DNA from: JAEYKI01 sp036679405
GTDB taxonomy: Bacteria; Bacillota; Clostridia; Christensenellales; Christensenellaceae
NCBI GenBank assembly: GCA_036679405.1
Contig: JAVBVZ010000015.1
Location: 62,001 to 126,000, forward strand
Reading direction: 5' to 3'
Length of the DNA: 64,000 bases
The notes beneath the pieces were generated by a model. That model made no database searches and was not told the origin of the DNA. It saw nothing but the letters and a program-made list of their open reading frames with translations. Both the position numbers and the translations under genes were made by a program. Shown here piece by piece: positions 7,105 through 14,252 of this stretch; the first letter of the stretch is position 1; every line of letters starts with the position of its first letter.

Positions 7105-7972
7105 TTGCGTCTCCTTTTTTCTTTCGCACATATTTTACCGCTTCAAACCCCGCTTTTGCACCTTCGTACACCGCTTTGCCGACCTGCATCCATCCCCCGG
7201 TACAGTCCCCTGCCGCAAAAACGCCGGGCACGTTGGTCTGCATGGTTTCGCTTACCACAATATCCGAACCGCTGAGCTGCACCCCCATCATCCGGGCCAG
7301 CTCACTACTGCCTGCAACGCCCATTGCGACAAACGCACCGGAAACAGAGAGCAGCGTTCCGTCCTTGAACTTTACGCATTCCAGTTTTTGCGCCCCTTCC
7401 AGACGCTCAATCTGTTTTTTGTTTACGGATATATTCTCGGGGACCTCGGCCTGCATAGGTTCTCCATTGGTCAATATGGTGACCGAGGATGCCACATGCG
7501 CCAGCTCCTTTGCCTCGCTTACGGCATATTCACCGTTACCCAGCACGGCAACATCTTTCTTTTTGTAAAAAAAGGCATCGCATGTTGCGCAGTAGCTTAC
7601 GCCGCTTCCTTCAAATTCCTTGATGCCCGTAAGCTCAGGCTTGCTGCGGGAAGAACCCGTGGCTATGACCAGTGCGTCCGACTCAAATTCGGTATTTTTT
7701 GCCCGCACGATCAGCCTCCCCATATAACTCAGGCCCAAAACTTCATCTTCAACGATCTTGGCGCCCAGCCTTTTTGCTTGCTCTATCCCGTTTAAAATCA
7801 GTTGTTTTCCTTCAACAGGCTCAGGAAATCCATAATAATTTTCAATCACCCCGGCATTCTGTAAAGATCCCATATCCTTGCCTATGACCACCGTTTCCAT
7901 TCCGGCCCTTAAAGCATAAATTGCAGCGGTGATCCCCGCCGGCCCATTGCCGATTACTACTATGTCTGGCAT
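7094..7972 (-). CDS. Thioredoxin-reductase-like flavoprotein (possibly ferredoxin-linked)
   Basis: The 292-residue protein has the FAD motif GNGPAG (residues 8-13), the redox pair CATC (Cys128, Cys131) and the second FAD motif in GVFAAGDCTGG. The region that binds the NADPH 2'-phosphate in ordinary TrxB enzymes is atypical: the nucleotide loop reads GNGEYAVSEA and the usual HRRxxxR stretch is missing. Together with an overlapping ferredoxin gene, this recalls ferredoxin-dependent flavin thioredoxin reductases described in clostridia. AGGAGG-like bases precede the ATG. It could instead use NADH. Family assignment is firm; the electron donor is inferred. Confidence 0.85.
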   Translation of the reverse strand: MPDIVVIGNGPAGITAAIYALRAGMETVVIGKDMGSLQNAGVIENYYGFPEPVEGKQLILNGIEQAKRLGAKIVEDEVLGLSYMGRLIVRAKNTEFESDALVIATGSSRSKPELTGIKEFEGSGVSYCATCDAFFYKKKDVAVLGNGEYAVSEAKELAHVASSVTILTNGEPMQAEVPENISVNKKQIERLEGAQKLECVKFKDGTLLSVSGAFVAMGVAGSSELARMMGVQLSGSDIVVSETMQTNVPGVFAAGDCTGGWMQVGKAVYEGAKAGFEAVKYVRKKKGDANAK

Positions 7973-8281
7973 TTTTATTCCTCCTTCACCTCATGAGTAT
8001 ATCTTTTTATGATCACAATTTCTGTGATTTTATCACAATCGCACGATTTTCTTTTTTTCTTCCTCTTTTCACTTGAGAAAAATTCACAACTTTTCGTGAA
8101 TCAACAATAAATCCTGCTTTTATGATAAAATAATTTACACTCATTGTAAACCAATAAATATTTTTTCAAACACCCTCTTTCAATGTATGAAATAAATCAA
8201 TTTTCCCGTTTATGTTATATATATCCAGTTTAAAGTAAACATATGTCCATAAAAAAATTATATATGAGGAGGTAATTTAAA
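7973..8281. promoter_or_regulatory. Divergent intergenic region with three palindromes
   Basis: This gap separates the flavoprotein operon (minus) from the peroxiredoxin gene (plus) and is AT-rich. It holds TGTGAT-TTT-ATCACA (8023-8037) with a further ATCACA arm at 8012-8017, ATTCAC-N8-GTGAAT (8082-8101), and TTTACA-N5-TGTAAA (8134-8150). The first resembles Crp/Fnr-family sites. No gene was seen inside. Confidence 0.6.
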
Positions 8282-8959
8282 ATGGAAGAAACCACTTGCA
8301 ACACCATGCCGCTTATCGGCGATCCTGCGCCTTCGTTTAAGGCCGTTACCACACAGGGCCCCATCAGTTTCCCCGAAGACTTCAAAGGAAAATGGGTCAT
8401 CTTGTTTTCACACCCTGCAGACTTTACACCCGTATGTACGACCGAATTTATGACCTTTGCATCTATGATGGAAGAATTTGAAGCGCTCAACACCCAGCTC
8501 ATCGGTCTTTCGGTCGATTCCCTGTATGCCCACATTGCCTGGCTTAGAAAAATTCAGGAAATCGAATACAAGGGTCTTAAGGACATTCAGGTGACTTTCC
8601 CGCTTATTGAAGACATCAAAATGGAAGTGGCCAACAAATACGGCATGATACAGCCCGGCCAGTCGAGTACACAGGCGGTACGTGCGGTATTCGTTATTGA
8701 TCCGTCGGCCAAGATCCGCTGTATCCTCTATTATCCGCTTACCACCGGCAGAAACTTTGACGAAATCAAACGCATTATTATGGCCCTTCAAAAAGCGGAT
8801 AAAGACAATGTCGCAACGCCGGCCGATTGGCGTCCGGGAGATGACGTGATCGTACCTACCGCCGGCTCCTGCGGAACCGCCAAAGAAAGAATGGAAAGCA
8901 AAGACGAAGATATGTATTGCCTTGATTGGTTTATGTGTTTCAAAAGAGAAAAAAAGTAA
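8282..8959 (+). CDS. Peroxiredoxin, Prx6-type
   Basis: The 225-residue thiol peroxidase has the peroxidatic motif PADFTPVCTTE (Cys52) and the Prx6-type core (GLSVDSLYAHIAWL, RAVFVIDP, YPLTTGRNFDEI). Three C-terminal cysteines (Cys197, Cys213, Cys219) occur where archaeal Prx6 enzymes keep resolving cysteines, so a two-Cys mechanism is likely. AGGAGG precedes the ATG by 10 bases. It is transcribed divergently from the thioredoxin-reductase-like gene, which could reduce it. A strong terminator follows. Confidence 0.9.
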   Translation: MEETTCNTMPLIGDPAPSFKAVTTQGPISFPEDFKGKWVILFSHPADFTPVCTTEFMTFASMMEEFEALNTQLIGLSVDSLYAHIAWLRKIQEIEYKGLKDIQVTFPLIEDIKMEVANKYGMIQPGQSSTQAVRAVFVIDPSAKIRCILYYPLTTGRNFDEIKRIIMALQKADKDNVATPADWRPGDDVIVPTAGSCGTAKERMESKDEDMYCLDWFMCFKREKK

Positions 8960-8970
8960 ACCTGCAAACA

Positions 8971-9013
8971 AAAAAACGCGGCCTTCACAATTTTTGAAGG
9001 CCGCGTTTTTTTT
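8971..9013. terminator. Strong bidirectional terminator
   Basis: A long GC-rich stem (ACGCGGCCTTCA/TGAAGGCCGCGT) is flanked by A6 on the left and T8 on the right. It serves the peroxiredoxin gene on the plus strand and the feo operon on the minus strand. Confidence 0.9.
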
Positions 9014-9073
9014 GCCGAATCTTTTATGAAAGTAGCTCCCTTTTCCAAGCCGCTCGTGCTGTAAACAGGCAAT

Positions 9074-9232
9074 TTAATTTTCTTTACGGCTATCCAGATC
9101 CTTTGCAGCTGAACAACCGGAGCAGCCCGCACAGTATCCGGAACAGCCACTCTGTTTTGCTTTTTTGACAGACCGCACAACGATCCACGCAAGCAGGGCA
9201 AACAATCCTCCGGCGATAATCCAGGTAGACAC
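9074..9232 (-). CDS. FeoB-associated Cys-rich membrane protein
   Basis: A 52-residue protein starts with GTG at 9232, 7 bases after GGAGGG. It has one N-terminal transmembrane helix (TWIIAGGLFALLAWIVV) and a cysteine cluster (SGCSGYCAGCSGC). This is the pattern of the short Cys-rich proteins encoded just after feoB in many Firmicutes, in the position where Proteobacteria have FeoC. The gene is too short for usual gene callers and could be missed. It may bind ferrous iron or a cluster and modulate FeoB. Confidence 0.85.
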   Translation of the reverse strand: MSTWIIAGGLFALLAWIVVRSVKKAKQSGCSGYCAGCSGCSAAKDLDSRKEN

Positions 9233-9321
9233 GGTCCATCCCTCCTTTTTTCTTTTCCGATCCGTTACAGATCCGTTATATTTTATTCATAAACTGTTTT
9301 GTTCCATACCAAACCGCCGCT

Positions 9322-11349
9322 TCACACACCCAGGAACAGCCGGCCTATCTGGAAGATAACCAGTGCCACCAGATAAGCGACCGCCGTCTGGTACAAAACA
9401 GCCCTGATCGTCCATTTTGCCGATCCCATCTCCCGGTGCGTCGTTGCAATCGCCGCAAAACACGGAGCAGCCAGCAGAGTAAAAGCCATAAACGCATACG
9501 CGCTGGCCGGATTAAACAGCTGCCCAATGCTGGTGATCAGCGTCGGGTCGCTTTCGCTCATACCGCTTCCCAGGCCGAACAGGATTCCAAAGGTGCCTAC
9601 AATGTTCTCTTTTGCCACCAGCCCGGTCAATGCAGCGGAGGTAGACTGCCAGTTTCCAAACCCAAGAGGGGTGAATATAGGCGCAAGCGCACGTCCAATA
9701 TCAGCCAGCAGGCTTTGGGCCGGATCCTCCACCATTTGAAAAGAAGCGTTGAACGCCTGCAAAAACCAAATCACGGTCAGTGCAACCAGTATGATCGTAC
9801 CTGCCTTGACAATAAAGTGCTTTCCCCTCTCCCACATATGAATGAAGACGCCTTTTGCCCGCGGCAGCCTGTATTGGGGCAGCTCCATCACAAAAGGCGC
9901 CGGGTTCCCCTTAAACATGGGTGTTTTTTTGAGGATCAAACCGGAGAGAACCACCACGCCGATTCCAAGTATGTACATAGAAGATCCTACCCACGCATCA
10001 TGCGGAAAAAGCGCTCCCACCATCAGCGCAAACACTGGCAGCTTTGCTCCGCAGGGAATAAAAGGCGTCAACATAATGGTCATTTTCCGGTCCCGGTCGT
10101 TTTCAATGGTCCGGCTGGCCATAATGGCCGGAACGGAACACCCTGTTCCAATCAGCATAGGAATAAAAGACTTGCCCGAAAGGCCGAACCGCCTGAATAT
10201 CCGGTCCATAATGAAAGCGACGCGCGCCATATAGCCGACGTCTTCCATAATAGATAAAAACAAAAACAAAATCATCAGCTGGGGCACAAAACTGAACACC
10301 GCACCCACACCGCCTATAATGCCGTCCACAATGAGTCCGTGCAGCCAGGGCGCCGCTCCAACGCTGCTTAGGAAAGCAGAAACCCCGCCTCCGACCACAT
10401 CGCCAAAGAACATTTCCATCCATCCGATGGTCAATTCACCCACCGTCTGTATGGATACATAATAAATACCCCACATGATAAAAAAGAATATCGGGAGAGC
10501 GAGCCACCGGTTGGTAACAACCTTGTCAATACGGTCGGATACGGACAGCCCGCCTCTTGCCTTCTTTTTTACGGTATGCTGCACCAGCTCTCCAATATAG
10601 TTGTATCTCGCGTTTGCAATGATGCTTTCCGCATCGTCGTCTTCTTCATCTTCAACGCCCGTAATGATCGCTTCTATTTTTTCAAGGAGATCCTCAGGCA
10701 GGGAAAGTTGCTGCAAAACTTTTTCATCCCGTTCAAAAAGCTTCACGGCAAACCAGTGTGCGTTTTCTTTGGACACATTTTCTAAAACCAATTTTTCAAT
10801 ATGCCCAATGGCTTTTTCAATATTTGGCCCAAATTCATGCAAAACGGCAGCCGCTTTTTTTTCCCGGGCAATCTTTACCGCAAGTTCGGCCAGTTCACGC
10901 AGGCCTTCCCCCCGCGCCGCGGAAGTCTCCGCCACCACGCATCCCAAGGACCGGGAAAGTTTTTCCGCATTGATCGTATCGCCGCTTTTGCGGACGACAT
11001 CCATCATATTAAGCGCCACCACCACCGGCAGCCCCACTTCTACCAACTGCGTGGTCAGATACAGGTTTCGTTCAATGTTGGTCGCATCCACAATGTTTAT
11101 AATGACATCCGGTTTTTCCAAAATAAGATAATCCCGGGTCACCACTTCCTCCAGCGTATACGGAGACAGCGAATAGATTCCCGGCAAATCGGTGACTACA
11201 ACGTCTTTGTGGTATTTCAGTTTTCCTTCTTTTTTTTCAACGGTCACACCCGGCCAGTTGCCCACATATTGTGAACTGCCCGTAAGCTCGTTGAACATTG
11301 TTGTTTTGCCGCAGTTCGGATTCCCCGCAAGCGCAATCTTGATCGGCAT
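9322..11349 (-). CDS. feoB: Ferrous iron transporter FeoB
   Basis: The 675-residue protein joins an N-terminal GTPase (G1 GNPNCGKTT at residues 9-17, G3 DLPGIYSL, G4 NMMD), a helical GDI-like spacer and a membrane domain. The membrane domain has two Gate repeats (for example GTGCSVPAIMASRTIEND and the FeoB C-terminal segment around WTIRAVLYQTAVAYLVAL). The ATG at 11349 follows AAGGAGAC; an upstream in-frame start lacks a site. It imports Fe(II) driven or gated by GTP. It forms an operon with two feoA genes upstream and the Cys-rich mini-protein downstream. Confidence 0.96.
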   Translation of the reverse strand: MPIKIALAGNPNCGKTTMFNELTGSSQYVGNWPGVTVEKKEGKLKYHKDVVVTDLPGIYSLSPYTLEEVVTRDYLILEKPDVIINIVDATNIERNLYLTTQLVEVGLPVVVALNMMDVVRKSGDTINAEKLSRSLGCVVAETSAARGEGLRELAELAVKIAREKKAAAVLHEFGPNIEKAIGHIEKLVLENVSKENAHWFAVKLFERDEKVLQQLSLPEDLLEKIEAIITGVEDEEDDDAESIIANARYNYIGELVQHTVKKKARGGLSVSDRIDKVVTNRWLALPIFFFIMWGIYYVSIQTVGELTIGWMEMFFGDVVGGGVSAFLSSVGAAPWLHGLIVDGIIGGVGAVFSFVPQLMILFLFLSIMEDVGYMARVAFIMDRIFRRFGLSGKSFIPMLIGTGCSVPAIMASRTIENDRDRKMTIMLTPFIPCGAKLPVFALMVGALFPHDAWVGSSMYILGIGVVVLSGLILKKTPMFKGNPAPFVMELPQYRLPRAKGVFIHMWERGKHFIVKAGTIILVALTVIWFLQAFNASFQMVEDPAQSLLADIGRALAPIFTPLGFGNWQSTSAALTGLVAKENIVGTFGILFGLGSGMSESDPTLITSIGQLFNPASAYAFMAFTLLAAPCFAAIATTHREMGSAKWTIRAVLYQTAVAYLVALVIFQIGRLFLGV

Positions 11350-11435
11350 ATAGTCTCCTTTTTTCTGTTGGCGGCCTTGGCCGCAGGGCAGGCCTTCCAA
11401 TTGATCAGGGCTTTTTTCTGCCCTTAAAGTCCATA

Positions 11436-11466
11436 AAAATTGCAGAGGCCCTTGTTTGCCTCTGCA
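11436..11466 (-). terminator. Intercistronic hairpin between feoA and feoB
   Basis: A perfect 9-bp stem (TGCAGAGGC/GCCTCTGCA, 11441-11466) with an 8-base loop lies directly after the second feoA stop codon. On the minus strand it is followed by ATTTTT. It may partly terminate transcription or stabilise the feoA message. Confidence 0.65.
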
Positions 11467-11467
11467 T

Positions 11468-11689
11468 TTATTCTACAACGATTTTTCCCGCATCTTCTTT
11501 GCGTATCGTGAGTTCGTAATTGCGTACCGTTACTTCTATCGGGTCACCCAGCGGCGCTACCTTTCTCACATAGAGCGTAGAGCCCTTGGTGATGCCCATG
11601 TCCATGATCCTGCGTTTTACCGGCCCTTCGCCCATCAGTTTGACAACCGTCACCGTGTTTCCGCATTTCACATCCTTTAGCGTATTCAT
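11468..11689 (-). CDS. feoA: FeoA-family protein (second copy)
   Basis: The 73-residue protein is a small SH3-like FeoA domain: VKCGNTVTVVKLMGEGPVKR, then DMGITKGSTLYVRKVAPLGDP and a C-terminal beta-strand with EVTVRNYELTIRKEDA. GGAGATACG precedes the ATG. FeoA proteins bind FeoB and are needed for Fe(II) uptake. Having two separate feoA genes before feoB is common in Clostridia, and the two copies are only distantly alike. Confidence 0.92.
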   Translation of the reverse strand: MNTLKDVKCGNTVTVVKLMGEGPVKRRIMDMGITKGSTLYVRKVAPLGDPIEVTVRNYELTIRKEDAGKIVVE

Positions 11690-11758
11690 TTATCGTATCT
11701 CCTAAAAACAGATGCCTGTGCACCCCCACCATGCCCAGCGGGGATCCTAAGTTTCAAA

Positions 11759-11968
11759 TTAAACGATGATCCTGTTCGCCATTGCACGGTCAAGGGCAAT
11801 TCTTGTATCTTTTACGTTTAAGATCAGGTTTCCGCCCATCTCAGATACAACAGAAACACTCTGGCCGGTTACGAACCCCAAACTTTCCAAAAACCGTTTG
11901 GTGTCGTCCCGTCCGTTTATTTTTTTGATCATCATACTGTTTCCCGGTCTGGCCATTGTCAGCGGCAT
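11759..11968 (-). CDS. feoA: FeoA-family protein (first copy)
   Basis: The 69-residue protein has the FeoA layout (LTMARPGNSMMIKKINGRD, FLESLGFVTGQSVSVVSEMGGNLI, RIALDRAMANRIIV). The ATG at 11968 is chosen for the GAGGAGGG site 5-12 bases upstream. It is the promoter-proximal gene of the feo operon, under the DtxR-type boxes at 12028-12073. Confidence 0.92.
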   Translation of the reverse strand: MPLTMARPGNSMMIKKINGRDDTKRFLESLGFVTGQSVSVVSEMGGNLILNVKDTRIALDRAMANRIIV

Positions 11969-12027
11969 AATAACCCTCCTCATCTCCCGATGCCATTAGC
12001 AGTCGCTAACTTTTAATTATTTTTTAT

Positions 12028-12084
12028 GGTTAGCCCTAGCTAACCTTTCAAACATAGTTTACCATTGCTAACTGTGATTGTCAA
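12028..12084 (-). promoter_or_regulatory. feo promoter with two DtxR-type iron boxes
   Basis: On the minus strand TTGACA (12079-12084) and TAAACT (12056-12061) are 17 bp apart. An imperfect 18-bp palindrome (AGTTTACCATTGCTAACT, 12056-12073) covers the -10 and spacer. A perfect one (GGTTAGC-CCTA-GCTAACC, 12028-12045) lies just downstream. Both resemble DtxR/IdeR iron boxes, and a further half site (GCTAAC) sits at 12005-12010. Confidence 0.75.
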
Positions 12085-12226
12085 CATTTTTTTGAAAATT
12101 TTTTTGCCTTGAAAAATAAGTGGGCGAATGTTAATATAATTATAATTGTTTTTATCAATTAAACAGCATTCATTCATATTTATTTATGTTTATCTAAAAT
12201 CAATTACCGTAAAAAGGAGGCTCTCC

Positions 12227-12655
12227 GTGAGCATACACGAGTCGGGTGAAAACTACCTGGAAACCATATTAATATTACAGAACAAGCTCGGTTTTGTCCG
12301 TTCGGTCGATATTGCAAACGAACTGGATTACACCAAACCCAGCATCAGCCGTGCGGTCAGTATTCTTAAAAACGCAGACTATATTACGGTGGAGGACAGC
12401 GGCCAGATATTGCTTACCGAAAAAGGCCTGGAAAAAGCCAACGAGATTTACGACCGCCACCGGATTATTACGCGCTTTTTGGTTCAGTCGCTGGGTGTCT
12501 CCAGCGAAACGGCAGACCAGGACGCCTGCCGTATCGAACATATCATAAGCACTGAAACTTTTTCAAAAATCAAAAAATATGTGGAAGAAAATACCCCGCT
12601 CTCCGATCAATACGAAAATAAGCCCGCTTCCCCGCATCCATGTGCAAAAAAATAA
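12227..12655 (+). CDS. DtxR-family metal-dependent repressor
   Basis: The 142-residue protein has the N-terminal winged helix of the DtxR/MntR family (SGENYLETILILQ, VRSVDIANELDYTKPSISRAVSILKNADYI, ILLTEKGLEKANEIYDRHRIITRFL) and the metal-binding dimerisation domain (DACRIEHIISTETF). The GTG start at 12227 follows AAGGAGG. It lacks a C-terminal SH3 domain, so it is MntR-sized. Divergent orientation and the iron-box palindromes suggest that it represses feo when Fe(II) is plentiful. A manganese role cannot be excluded. Confidence 0.92.
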   Translation: MSIHESGENYLETILILQNKLGFVRSVDIANELDYTKPSISRAVSILKNADYITVEDSGQILLTEKGLEKANEIYDRHRIITRFLVQSLGVSSETADQDACRIEHIISTETFSKIKKYVEENTPLSDQYENKPASPHPCAKK

Positions 12656-12682
12656 TTTTAAAACGCCTGTAAATTCTTTTTC

Positions 12683-12713
12683 AAAAGTCTCTGCACTGCG
12701 GAGTCTTTTTTTG
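12683..12713 (+). terminator. Probable terminator of the DtxR gene
   Basis: An interrupted stem (AAAAG.CTC.GCA / TGC.GAG.CTTTT type, 12683-12709) is followed by a T run. It can also end the convergent Crp-family gene. Confidence 0.55.
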
Positions 12714-12715
12714 TT

Positions 12716-13405
12716 TTAGAATGCCGTCCCGCTGTCCGCTTCTTTCAAATGCAGTTCAAATACGTTTTTTTTGAAACTGACAATCCCTTCCCTGCGCATC
12801 TGCCCCAAAACACGGGACATGGCGCTGCGGTCCACGCACAGGTAGTCTGCCAGCTCATTACGGTTAAAAGGCAGGGCAATTCTTGTCCGCTTGCTGCTTT
12901 TCTGTTCGGCCCAAAAGTAAGAAAGCAGCTTTTCGCGTATGGAGCGCTTCCCCAAAAGCTCTATCCGCTGGTTTAATATAAGGTTCTTCCTTGCAATCAC
13001 CCGCATCATATTGCGGATAAGCTGCGAATGAAACACGCAGTGCGCCGAGCACTGGGTTATGATCCGCCCAAAATCCAAAAACAGTATCCTGCTTTTAACG
13101 GACGCAAATACACTCACCGGAATCTCTTTGATCCCCGCCGGCGCAAAAGCCTCTGCAAACAGGTTTCCCGGGCCCCATTCGGTCAGTATGATCCGGCTGC
13201 CGTGCACATCTTCACGCACGACCTGTACCCGGCCTTCCAGTACGATCCCCACCGATCCCACCGTTTCGCCTTCCCCCCAGATCATTCCGCCTTCCTTATA
13301 TTCCTTTTGATAAGCGTTCAGGCATTTCAGCATACTGCCAATATCTTCTTCCCTCAGCTCTTCAAAAAGCGCAGTCTTTTTTAAAAGAGGCAGATATTTT
13401 TCCAA
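12716..13405 (-). CDS. Crp/Fnr-family regulator beside hcp (HcpR-like)
   Basis: The 229-residue protein has a cyclic-nucleotide-type effector domain (GMIWGEGETVGSVGIVLEGR, then GPGNLFAEAFA) and a C-terminal helix-turn-helix (NRNELADYLCVDRSAMSRVLGQMRREG). It is divergent from a ferredoxin-hcp operon and a 14-bp palindrome lies exactly at -41.5 of that operon's predicted start. Crp/Fnr-type regulators next to hcp (HcpR) sense nitrosative stress in anaerobes. The assignment to HcpR is by context and site position, not by motif. Confidence 0.85.
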   Translation of the reverse strand: MEKYLPLLKKTALFEELREEDIGSMLKCLNAYQKEYKEGGMIWGEGETVGSVGIVLEGRVQVVREDVHGSRIILTEWGPGNLFAEAFAPAGIKEIPVSVFASVKSRILFLDFGRIITQCSAHCVFHSQLIRNMMRVIARKNLILNQRIELLGKRSIREKLLSYFWAEQKSSKRTRIALPFNRNELADYLCVDRSAMSRVLGQMRREGIVSFKKNVFELHLKEADSGTAF

Positions 13406-13420
13406 AATATTTTCTCCTTT

Positions 13421-13462
13421 GTTGCAAATGCAACCGTTTTTGTAAGTTTATCTTACTATAAT
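13421..13462 (+). promoter_or_regulatory. hcp operon promoter with class II activator site
   Basis: A TATAAT box (13457-13462) has no recognisable -35 hexamer. A palindrome GTTGC-AAAT-GCAAC (13421-13434) is centred 41.5 bp before the predicted start, the class II activator position. A second palindrome (GTAAG-N5-CTTAC, 13442-13456) abuts the -10 box and could mediate repression. Confidence 0.65.
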
Positions 13463-13517
13463 AAAATTGTAAAAACAACAGGAAAGTGATTCAGCATTGA
13501 ATTTTGAGGTGATATAA

Positions 13518-14228
13518 ATGAAAAGGCAAATCATTAAGATCGACAAAGAAAAATGCAACGGCTGCGGGCTTTGCGTGTCCGCCTGCCAGGAAGGCGCTAT
13601 CGGGCTGGACCAGTCTAAAAAGGCCGAACTTCTTCGCGACGATTATTGCGACGGGCTCGGAAACTGTCTGCCTGTCTGTCCGACCGGAGCCATCACGTTT
13701 GAGGAACGGGAAGCTGCCGCTTTTGACGAGACAGCCGTAGAAAGAAATCTTTCTTCCAGGCAGAGCGAAAGCGAAACGCCTGTCTGCGGATGTCCGGGCA
13801 TTCAGTCTAAATCCATCCCGCACCGTAAACAAGCAGCGCCGGTGCCGCAGGCCGCTCCTGCGTCCCAGCTTACACAATGGCCTGTGCAAATTAAACTTGC
13901 ACCTTTAAAGGCGCCCTATTTTAAAAATGCAAACCTTCTGATCGCGGCAGACTGCAGCGCATATGCCTATGGGAATTTCCATAACGAATTCATGAAAAAC
14001 AAGGTCACGCTGATCGGCTGCCCCAAACTGGACGAGGGCGACTATTCGGAAAAGCTTTCCGAAATCATCCGCCAAAACGACATCAAAAGCGTCACCATCG
14101 TACGCATGGAAGTGCCTTGCTGCGGCGGACTGACTTTTGCGGTACAGCAGGCGCTTCAAAAAAGCGGTAAATTCATCCCGTGGAATGTGATTACCATTTC
14201 TACGGACGGCGAAATACTGAAAGATTAA
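13518..14228 (+). CDS. 4Fe-4S ferredoxin-type protein of the hcp operon
   Basis: The 236-residue protein begins with a two-cluster ferredoxin domain (CNGCGLCVSACQ, residues 13-23, and C-DGLGN-C-LPVCP near 44-55). A Pro/Ala/Gln-rich linker follows (about 95-120, with CGCPG before it). The C-terminal domain has further cysteines (DCSAYAYG, GCPKLDEGDY, VPCCGGLTF). Such ferredoxin-plus-domain proteins are often encoded just upstream of hcp in Clostridia and probably feed electrons to the hybrid cluster protein. GAGGTGAT precedes the ATG and only 24 bp separate it from hcp. Confidence 0.88.
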   Translation: MKRQIIKIDKEKCNGCGLCVSACQEGAIGLDQSKKAELLRDDYCDGLGNCLPVCPTGAITFEEREAAAFDETAVERNLSSRQSESETPVCGCPGIQSKSIPHRKQAAPVPQAAPASQLTQWPVQIKLAPLKAPYFKNANLLIAADCSAYAYGNFHNEFMKNKVTLIGCPKLDEGDYSEKLSEIIRQNDIKSVTIVRMEVPCCGGLTFAVQQALQKSGKFIPWNVITISTDGEILKD

Positions 14229-14252
14229 AAAAATAAACAGGAGGAAACCATT

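Noticed and set aside
6842..7795. A 317-codon plus-strand frame opposite the ferredoxin and flavoprotein genes
   Set aside because: The opposite strand carries clear cysteine and FAD motifs; the plus-strand product shows none.
9436..10257. A 273-codon plus-strand frame opposite feoB
   Set aside because: Antisense to the GTPase and Gate domains of FeoB; no start site or recognisable motif.
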